Origin: Panicum virgatum
Taxonomy: Eukaryota; Streptophyta; Magnoliopsida; Poales; Poaceae
Assembly: GCF_016808335.1 (NCBI RefSeq)
Contig: NC_053142.1
Location: 3,852,918 to 3,916,917 of the forward strand
DNA: 64,000 nt
Direction of reading: 5' to 3'
A program made the translations under genes and the position numbers. Below, piece after piece: positions 55,561 to 64,000 of the stretch. Every line of letters starts with the position of its first letter. Positions within the stretch are counted from its first letter, which is position 1. Under the pieces are notes generated by a model that was given only the letters and a program-made list of their open reading frames with translations, ran no database searches and had not been told where the DNA came from.

Positions 55561-58500
55561 AACTGGTCGAGTTGTTAGGTCTTTTTCTCCCCTGCCTTGC
55601 TGCTGAACACAAAAATAAAATTATTTTGGCTTATATAAAACCTCCTTGACTCCGGAAAATTTTTAATCTGCTCAGTCTCTCTGAGTCCTCCCTATTAGCT
55701 TCTCGTAGCTTTGGCCCTGAAGTATCTCACCGACCCTTTTCAGTTTAGGATTCCCTGACCTCAGTATGCTAGAACGTTTGCGACGCGATGTGTTAGTCGA
55801 GTCATGTGATAAACTCGGCTAAGGTGTGAATTTTGAATGCTTGTCTTTATGCAAAATGTTTGCTTTGCATTTTTGGTTGATTGCATAGTTTAGCTGTTAA
55901 ATTTGCTTAACGTAAATCGGCTCCTAAGTTAAACTTGAATTAAGTAATAAAAAATAAGTTAGATCGTTGGGGGTAAAACCATACACTCTGTTCTCTCTAC
56001 CTTATCATGCCGTGGTGCAAGCTTTGAAGATATGAAGAATGCAATGGAGTCACCATACCGAGAAGACTAGCTGAGGAAGATCTATCCTGATCTCTTTGCT
56101 AGCCAGCCCAGAATCTCGGGACTAGATTCCTGTAAGGGGTGGGAGTTGTAACACCCTGTTTTTCAATTTTAGCATTTTATAATAAATTTAATTTGCTTTA
56201 ATAAAGTTTCTAAGGTTTTATTTGCTTAGTCTTGCATTTAACCTTAATTTTCTTTCATAAAGAATTAAAATTTTTCTAGGGTTAAACATGTTTGTGCACT
56301 CATGCTGGTGCATAAGTTTTATTTGGTTGAGTGCCTAGGGTTTGAATTCAAATCTGATTTGAATTCAAATTAGTTTGAGTGTGTTTGGAAAAGAAGAAGG
56401 AAAGGAAAACCAAACCCAGGAATCCAACCCAGCAGCCCAGTCAGCCAGCCCAACCCGCGACCTCTCCCTCCTCTTCCCCGCACATGGCCCACGCTCGCGC
56501 ACGGCCCAACTCCTTCCCCGTGCCCCCGCCTCAGCCCGCTCCCGCGTTCCGCGTTCGCTCGCCGGCCGCTGACAGGGATGGCCCGCATGTCAGCCGCTCT
56601 TCCGTGTCGCCCGTTCCCGCAGCGCGCGCGCTTCCCTCAGCCGCATTCCCCGGTCCCACATGTCGGCGCCGTTCGCCGCAACCGTGTTCGCCCGTTCCTC
56701 CCGCTGCCACCTTAGGCCCACCAGTCAGGCCCTTCTTCCCCGCCGTAACGCCCGCTCGCGTTCTCGCTCGCGCAGCTCCGCTCCACTCTTCCTCCGTAGG
56801 ACCCACCGGTCACCCGCCCCGCACGCCTGAGACATTCTAGAAGCCGCGCCCCGAGCTCGGATCACGCCGAGCAGATCCGCTTTCCCCACACCACACTGGC
56901 CCGGCCGCGATCTCCGCCACAGCTCCGCTGGGCACGCGCGCCAAGATGCCAGGCCTCCTTTAATTGGCACCCGCGGCCTCCTGCGTTCCCTCTCACCACG
57001 CCACCGCCGCCATGGCACCAAAGCCACCACGCCCCGCCCTGCTCTGCCACGCAGAACCCCTGCGCCGCCGTGCTCTCGCCACCCTGTTGCACCTGAGCCC
57101 CGGCTAACCCCCGCCGAAGCTCCGCCGGAGTGCCAGCAATATCCCCGGCCACCTCTTCATCCCTCTACACCGCACCACACCCGAGAATTTTCCCTTGGGG
57201 CCGCCGCAGTAGGTATGCTCAGACCCGAGCAATTCTTCGCCGCTGGCGTGTCCTCGGACCTCCCTGACACCTGTTGCACCTCCGCAGGACATCCACGAGT
57301 CGAGCCGTAGTGTGCAGAAGCCGGAGGAGCGCTCCATCGACCGGACCCCGAGCTCCGCCTGTGCGCCGCCGCTCGCCATCGACGCCGTCGACCCTGCGCG
57401 CTGAATCACCCCAACCCAAGCCCTAGGTGAGCACCACCTTGATCCCTGCTATCTTTTGCACCGGTTGTCTTAGCCCGTAGCACATAACCGAGGCTGGAAC
57501 GCCAGCTTACCGGTGCTCCGTCACTGCCCGCCTGCGGCGAGCTCGCTGCAGCATAGCCTAGCCCCGCACATGCCTTGCCTTGGCTTGCACTGGTTCTGCG
57601 CACGCACACAGAAGCCACAGCACCCGGATCCGAGCCCCAGAGCCACCCAGTGCCTGCGCGCCGGCGAGCGCCGTCGTGCAGAGCCGCCATCACCGTCGAA
57701 CCCGCCGCTCCGAACATCCCCGAGCCCCGCCAAGAGCCCAGGTGGATTATCCATGTCGTGCTGATCATCCCCGACCAAACCCCTGGTTGACTTGAGCCCG
57801 GGAACACCTAAAACGCCGAACTCCGGCGAGCCCCGTGCCGCGCCGCCACGGAACCGAGAGCTCCGGCGACCAGCGCCGCCCTCCCGCGCATGCGCCGCAC
57901 ACGAGCCATCCGATCCGTGATCAACGCGCATGATTAGATCAGCGTACCCCTTCATCCTGAGCCACCGGATCGTGATCCAACGGATTAGATCTGCGCGTAC
58001 CGCTTCAGCCAGGCACTTTTCATAAAGAGCCCTCGGGCTTTTCCAAAATCAACCCGTGGTCCACGTCAGTTCAAAAGTAATTACAGAAATGCCCTATTTT
58101 TAACGCTTAGACCCTAGAGCTTTATAAAAATAGAACCCGCAGTCTAGGTCCCTGCGTTTTTATGCGCTGACCCCTAGAAGTTAGTTTTTCTCGCAGTTTA
58201 GTCCCTGGACCTTGTTTTAAGCCTAGTTTGCACGTTTTAGCTCCGTTTTAAGTGGTTTTCGCGCTCACGCGATCGTTGTAACACGTAGAACAGTTTTAAT
58301 CTAGTTTTGTATGCTGTTTCATTGTAATGATGTATTGTTTCTTAGTTTTTGCCTTTGTTTGCATGTATGTGTATGTGCTGGACTTGTTTTGGCATTGCGA
58401 TCGTGAGTAGACGTTGAGCAGTCGAAGGAGTACCAGGAGCCACCTTCCGCGGGACACTTCGAGCAGCAAGAACAGTTTGAGGAAGGCAAGTATAACATGA

Positions 58501-59836
58501 ACATTCCTATCACCTTTAAATACAATTTCATACTGCATTTTAATACTGTATGCCTATAAGGACTTTCGTAGCCACTTTATATTTTTTATATATATCCTTT
58601 GGGTTGCATTTTGGTTAGTTGTGCTAGGTGCCGCGCTATATCACACTTGGTCCTTTTTAATTAATTTGATTAATGGTATATGCAACTTAATTCTGAGAGT
58701 GGCCCTCTGTGTTCTGTGCTTGAGTGGCTCACGTCTCATTAAAATTGGTTTTTTCTAGAAACATGGTTTAGGGGGCCAGCACAGTGCTTAGTGATTGGTT
58801 GGCCACGCTCCCTAAGGACCGGTTCATAGAGCGATAACCTGTGACAACAGTGCTATCACAAGACTAGAATTGGACGGTCTTGACTTACTAATTAGGTCTT
58901 TTTGGTTTGAAGTAACTTACCTGCGGGGCAAGGGTGATAAGCTTCAATGTTCCCTGCTCCTCCGGCTTGGTCTGTGCTACGTGCTTGTACCCCCGCGAGG
59001 TGGGCCTCATCGTCGCTGATCCAACCCTTCGCGGTTACGCCTTACCAACGAGATTCTTTGTAACGGCCTCGTAGTGTGTTTGCTAGTCATCTCACCTAAG
59101 GAAGTGTGATGAACAACTAGTGTAACTCACGACTTGTGGGTAAAGATGTGCAACCTCTGCAGAGTGTAAAACTGATATACTAGCCGTGCTCACGGTCATG
59201 AGCGGCCCAGATCTTCTTTTTGATTAGTGGGGTTATCTCCTTTTGATTAAGGGGGTTCCCAGGGTGGTTTGGTTTGGTTCGGTTTGGTTCTCAGTAGTAT
59301 CATAATTTAATTTTGATTAATTACTATGTAACTGGGTTATGGTAATTTCATCAACTTGTAGTAATTAGTTCTAATAAAATTTTGCCAAGATTAAAAGCCA
59401 ATGCAGTTGAGTAAGCCAACATTAGAGCCTCATAGTTTGTGTTATACTTGTTGAGTACAAGTTGTGTACTCACTCTTGCCTACTCTACTCTTTTCCTCTT
59501 GTTCTCTTTGGGAATACCCTACTACTGCTCAATTCCCGGTGACGCGGAGGAGTTCACCCAGAGCTACCAGGAGTACGAGGACTTCTAGGCGGTCGTCTCC
59601 CAGTCGACGTCCCTGTGGCGCCCAGATTCAGAGTTTCGTACTGTTTTACGCTTCTGCATATTTGTACCAGACATTATGTCATTTATGTAATAAATAACAT
59701 TCGTACTCGCTTTATTATGTCTTTTTACGTGATATGTGTTGTGATATACTGTTCATTCTGTTGTATATACGTGTGACTTGATCCTGGCACATATATGATT
59801 GCTCGGTTTATGTCCTTTTATAAACCGGGTGTTACA
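55561..59836 (+). mobile_element. 3' end of a gypsy-type retrotransposon: internal remnant plus 3.7-kb LTR
   Basis: The LTR runs from TGTAACACCCTG (56147) to CCGGGTGTTACA (59836). Just before it is a polypurine tract, AAGGGGTGGGAG, preceded by AATCTCGGGACTAGATTCC, the usual tail of grass gypsy polyproteins and 3' leaders. About 600 bp of internal sequence (from roughly 55561) remains; gag, pol and the 5' LTR are absent. The bases before (GGAGT) and after (CTCAT) the LTR do not match, consistent with a truncated element rather than a solo LTR. GC-rich frames at 56380-57950 inside the LTR are not taken as genes. Confidence 0.75.
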
Positions 59837-60260
59837 CTCATCTTATTAAAAAAATTTGTCCAAATTTTGTCAAATTTAAGTCAATTTTAAAGATTTTATA
59901 TTGATAAAGCAACCTACAAGAAAAGAAGTGATATTTTACACAAATTTTTGAATAAGACGAGTGGTCAAACTTGGGTTCAAAAAACTGAAACCACCTAAAA
60001 CTTAAAACCGAAGGTGTAGATATTTTATTCTTTTTATTATCTAGTTACAACTTAGACACTCATAACATATGCACACTCAAAATTTTAGATATTATAAAAT
60101 GTATTGCTTTTTTTGTTGAAACTATTTCTAATGCTGAGAAATAGGCAAACACGCATAGGCAAAATGCCTCCGGTGTTGGAGGTATGCATAGGCAACACAT
60201 GTATGTCTGCAAAAAATGACAACATGAATGCCCTATTCAACGTTTCTAACATTGTTTATA
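59837..60260. other. AT-rich spacer, nothing recognised
   Basis: Low-complexity A/T-rich sequence between the gypsy LTR and the Stowaway MITE. No ORF with a known motif. Confidence 0.5.
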
Positions 60261-60407
60261 TTCCCTCCGTCTCAAATTATTAGTCATTTTGGCATTTATA
60301 GATACGTCAATTTTGTTATGCACTTAGACATGATATATATCTAAATGCATGGTAAAAACTATGCATCTAGAAAAATCGAAACAACTAATAATTTGAAACA
60401 AATAAAG
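60261..60407. mobile_element. Stowaway-type MITE
   Basis: 147 bp with terminal inverted similarity: CCCTCCGTCTCAAATTATTAG at the left and CTAATAATTTGAAACAAATAAAG at the right, flanked by TA on both sides. The centre folds (CTAAATGCATGG and TGCATCTAGA words). Non-coding. Confidence 0.75.
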
Positions 60408-60616
60408 TATTATCTTTTTTTTGAACTTAAAAAACAAATAAAGTATTGTCTATCAAACTTACCTATAGAAATGTAGAGAAAAAACAATTCGCAACTAGCC
60501 ATCTTTCTATTCTATACGTCTCTGATCGATGTCCTCTCTCTCTCCTCTTTTACCTTTAGTTCACGTATAAGGTGTCCTCGAGCCATCTTTGAGCGGGTAG
60601 GGCATATGCATAGTTA

Positions 60617-61863
60617 GAGCATCTCCAGTAATAACTCATCCTTTTGGTCTCTACTTTTTTAAATAGGGACTCCTATTTTCTGGGGCTATAATTTTTAGCG
60701 GCAACTCCAGCAATAGTTCTTATATATTTTAGCCCCTACTCTCTTATGACAAGTGGACCCCACCCGTCAGGGTCTCATCAAAATTCTTTTACTTTTTTTT
60801 TCTCTCTCCCAAAATATCTCCCCCTCCCTCTGGTTGTGACTTGCGCTCTCTCTCTCGTCTCTCTCCCCCCAAGATCTCTCTTGCAGCGGAGGGCATGGAG
60901 GAGCAGGGGGTGTCGCCGCCGTACCAGCCCGAGGCGGAGGCATGGAGGAGCGGGGGGCGGCGCCGCCGTACCGGCCCACGGCGGGGGCGTGGAGGAGCAG
61001 GGGAGGCGCCGCTGGCCCAGCCCGCGGCGGGGGCGTGGAGCAGGGGCGGCGCCGCCGGCCCGATCCGCGACGGCGGTGCGTAGGAGCCATGCTCGGAGCT
61101 CCGCCGCGAGGTTGCAGCTCCGGCCGGCCGAGGGCGGGAGCTCCGCGCGCGTGCAAGCTGGTGGGCCATCAGTGCTTCCCCAGTTCCGCGGCGCGCCAGC
61201 GAGTTGGAGCGGCGGCGCCGCCGGCCCGGTCCACTGCGGCGGCGTGCATGAGCAGGGGCGACGCGGCCAGCCCAGTCTGCGGCGGCGCGCAGGAGCTTGG
61301 TGGCAGTGGCAGCGCTTCGGGGATGGCTGAGGCTGACCGGCGGCCGCGGCTGGCTGCGGCGGTGTCGCTCTCCGACCCCGAGCGCAGGCGGCGCACGCAG
61401 GCCGAGGCCGCGGGCGGTGGCGACAAGGGGGCCGTCCGCGCCTACTTCAACTCGACGGAGTTCGAGTAGTGGCGCAAGATCTACGGGTCGGCGACGGGGT
61501 GGAGCTGGACATCCGGGAGGGCCACGCGCAGACGGTGGCCAAGGCGACGGGGTGAGCCGAGTGAGATGGGGTGGCAGCGGCCGGCGCGCCGGCAGGGCTG
61601 GCCGAGGAGGTGATGGGGCGAGGGCGGCGGGGTGGTGGTCGGCGCGCCGTCGGGGCGGGGCAGGGAGGTGTCCGGGCGGGGCAGGGAGGCAGAGCGAGAT
61701 GGGAGGGAGGATCGGGCCCTCCTTTTCCCATGGGCTTGGTACTGTGGCTTAAGAGCCCACTTAAATAGTAGCATATTTAAAAGGCCTGCTGGAGTTCATT
61801 TTCTCCCTAAACTCTCAAAATTTAGAGTAGGGGCCCAAATGAGGGTCTGGACTGGAGTTGCTC
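60617..61863 (+). mobile_element. PIF/Harbinger-like Pack element carrying a CHLM gene fragment
   Basis: Ends GAGCATCTCCAGTA (60617) and ACTGGAGTTGCTC (61863), imperfect inverted repeats flanked by TTA on both sides (60614-60616, 61864-61866). About 240 bp at each end are AT-rich, while the centre (60840-61700) is very GC-rich and contains coding-like DNA with homology to CHLM. No transposase. The TTA duplication points to PIF/Harbinger (Tourist) rather than Mutator, so this would be a Pack-type element outside the better known Pack-MULEs. Confidence 0.68.
61323..61555 (+). pseudogene. CHLM (Mg-protoporphyrin IX methyltransferase) N-terminal fragment
   Basis: Reads SLSDPERRRRTQAEAAGGGD, then AVRAYFNSTEFE-stop-WRKIYGSATG, then in the next frame VELDIREGHAQTVAKA. 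This order matches the start of mature CHLM, the SAM-dependent enzyme that methylates Mg-protoporphyrin IX in chlorophyll synthesis in the plastid. TAG at 61468-61470 stands where Arg is expected (FERWRKIYGS). A few residues between GSAT and LDIREGH are missing and the frame shifts. The SAM-binding motif that should follow is absent. Transit peptide not identified. Confidence 0.8.
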
Positions 61864-61866
61864 TTA

Positions 61867-63770
61867 TGAGTTCAAATTACAAGCGTATTGCTCTAACAAT
61901 CATAACATCTCTTTCAAAAAAGAAGAAAAAAGCAATCATATATGCCATGGTCACGCGAACTATTTAGATATGCGCCTTAATCTAGTTGCTTAAGGTATAC
62001 TCCTACATTGCTTTGGCACCGGCGTGTACTACTAGTAGATAATCAATTGTACACTGCTAATTAGGTTCTTGCACAGTAAATTAATTATTAATAACGGGGC
62101 GGGGGTGAGGGTGAATCATGTTGCTTGACGGTCCTCCATCCACCCCACGGTTCAGAGTCAGAGGCATTGGATCCCCACCGACCCGGCGCTGTCTCCATCG
62201 ATATCGACGCTGCAGCACTGGCATATGGCTTCCTCCATCGTGCAGCTGGCCCATGAGCCCACGAACGTCACGCCGGTCCAGTGCACGAGATACCAGCGCC
62301 CGCCGCCCAAATTTAGGATATCGGTATTAAAAAAATTTAATAGTATACTTTTTAAACGTGGATTGTAACACATAATTTAGTATTGATAATGTAACTGATC
62401 ATATTCAATTTATGAATAAATGATATAGTAACAAATTAAATCTGAAATGAATAGAGGATAACATTATAAAATAGAAAATAATAGCATTGATAAGGATCCT
62501 TACTGAAGTAATTCAGTCTATATTCACTACTAATTTATCACAAATTTTTCTTACATCAGTTCATCATAAAATTACAAGTATCCACCAATTATAAGAATAA
62601 ATTCATCAAATATGGAAAAATTCCTCGCGTGGTTGTGCTTGCGGCCTGGCGGGCCTACTGGATGCTGCAGTGCTACCACCCGCCGCCTTCTACCGTGCAT
62701 GGGGGGTCCTGGCACCAGGTGCTTGTGCGCCGGCTTCGTTGGCGCCTGCTGAGTTGCAGATCCGCCTTCTAGAAAAGCTGGATTTATTTGGAAATCTGTA
62801 AAGCTCATATTTACGAGTTTTTCGTAGCTTTTTGAGCTCAAAAAGCTAAACACATCATTTAAAAATTAGTATTGAGTTTTTAGAACCAAATAATCTGCAA
62901 CAACTTTTCAAAAAAGCTAAAAAAAAAGCTTGAAAACTTCAATTCAAACAAACCAACCCAGAGGCATGCTGGCTACGGCGCGGTCGTGCATAGCTAGTCG
63001 GTAGTTTGGTTTGCGGTGGGGCGGTTTGGGTTGCAGTGGGGCGCTGGGCGTGGCTGGCACTTGGCCACCACCATTCAAATATTATAAGTACTTCAAATAA
63101 TAATCCATACTGGGATCAAATATTAATTACAAGTAGTAAAATAAGTTGTTCCCTGACAAATACTTTAAGTGTTATTACTACTCTAAATTCTCGTCCCTGT
63201 TTGAATCAATTTGATCCATGCTTACCCTATAATCTGCATAAAATTCTCCGTTGGAATTTATGATCAACTTCATTGAACAATTAGACCTGGCATTGAGATA
63301 TACTCGAAATCAAGCATTTTGTGGTCCGTTACTGTGACGATCGCTTTGTGAATCGTCTGTGTGTTTTAAGCGCTTTAATAATAAGTGTCCCTAGGCATGC
63401 AAATCTACCAGCTCCACCACTGATTAGAGATCTTGGTAGACCTTGTAGAAATGTTGTTGGCAAGATTAGAGGTAATCACCTACTTCAACATTTTACCATC
63501 TCATCATCATAACCCGAGGTCACCTGTCAATGCAAAAATCTAACAACTCCACCAATGAAAGAAAGTTTTTTTTTTAGATTACCCTGTTGTGCCACATTTG
63601 GTGCCGCGACAAGTGCAAGCGCCATGCCCCACGCTGGCGGCTGCGATGCATGCAGTGGCACAACAGAGTTGACTTGCCACGCTGCGCAACATGGCATGAC
63701 TAAAAGGATCATGCCGCAAAAAAAAATCTTGACTTTAAAAAAGGTTAAAAATAAAAAATCCTATAATACC
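61867..63770. other. Spacer with MITE-like debris, no supported gene
   Basis: 62118-62330 and 62572-62853 hold short GC-rich frames without a recognised family. 62760-62960 is rich in AGCTTTTT/AAAAAGCT words with a hairpin-like layout, probably a degraded MITE. Elsewhere AT-rich. Confidence 0.4.
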
Positions 63771-64000
63771 TTAGACATGAAAGCTGAAAACGGCCCGCTG
63801 TCTGATATTGAAAAGGCTAGAAAGAAAGAACTGGCAACTAACCTAAATAATATTTGGGCCTTTGAGGAGAATAATGCCAGACAAATATCTAGAGATAGAG
63901 AGATCCTAGAAGGTGACAGGAACACAACATATTTTCATGCCGTAGCAAACTAGAGAAATAGGAAAAAAAGAAAGAATTGAAGCTTTAGAAGACCCCCTCT
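63771..64000 (+). pseudogene. LINE (L1-type) ORF2 fragment, running off the window
   Basis: Reads [19 protein letters not shown], then [16 protein letters not shown], a segment typical of plant LINE ORF2 between the endonuclease and reverse transcriptase domains. A TAG at 63951-63953 follows AVAN where Gln is usual. Homology resumes after it in KKRKN and, one frame over, IEALEDP. Only the left part of the element is visible. Confidence 0.75.

Noticed and set aside
56379..57955. Series of ORFs on both strands
   Set aside because: Within the gypsy LTR leader zone; compositional.

Overview
The window is nuclear DNA from a grass, most likely a panicoid; I cannot name the species. Evidence is the GT-AG introns, GC-rich first exons, plant gene families (chloroplast ATP sulfurylase, plant E2F) and dense nested grass transposons. 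Two ordinary host genes look intact, both on the minus strand: a five-exon plastid ATP sulfurylase (10095-16337, 478 aa) and a thirteen-exon E2F transcription factor (49453-53761, 481 aa). For both, the exon joins inferred by eye keep a single open frame from ATG to stop.

Left end (1-7652): a decayed chimera of fragments from at least three unrelated genes, all on the plus strand: MCU (mitochondrial calcium uniporter) exon 1, the RHD3/atlastin-like GTPase P-loop exons, and five COG3 (Golgi tethering complex) exons. It ends in a Helitron-type 3' terminus (hairpin, then CTAG|T at 7652), so I read it as a gene-capturing Helitron whose 5' end is uncertain or outside the window.

ATP sulfurylase region (10-17 kb): the 4-kb first intron holds a small minus-strand LTR element in the unusual form LTR-internal-LTR-internal-LTR with one 5-bp target duplication (AATAT).

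Transposon nest (17.3-34 kb): a PIF/Harbinger-like element (TTA duplication, 17293-24708) is split by a gag-only copia element (TCCCG duplication, 17449-23987). Next comes a decayed copia pol region (26215 to about 33250), itself split by a 3.1-kb solo LTR (ACGAT duplication), fused to a LINE fragment.

The most notable locus is a 14.15-kb Mutator-like element (34065-48216) inserted in that LINE with a perfect 9-bp duplication (CACAATTCC). It carries a frameshifted MURA transposase, a multi-exon plant mobile domain (PMD) gene interrupted by a solo LTR (GTCTG duplication), and three compact Cys-rich genes of GRF zinc-finger type. Those three look like paralogous units: each has two exons, a TATA box 65-83 bp before the ATG, and a shared motif just after the stop. 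The subterminal DNA is packed with TACCGCC/GGCGGTA palindromes.

Right end (54-64 kb): the 3' end of a large gypsy element (LTR 56147-59836), a Stowaway MITE, a PIF/Harbinger-like element that has captured a fragment of the chlorophyll-pathway gene CHLM, and the start of a LINE fragment running off the window.
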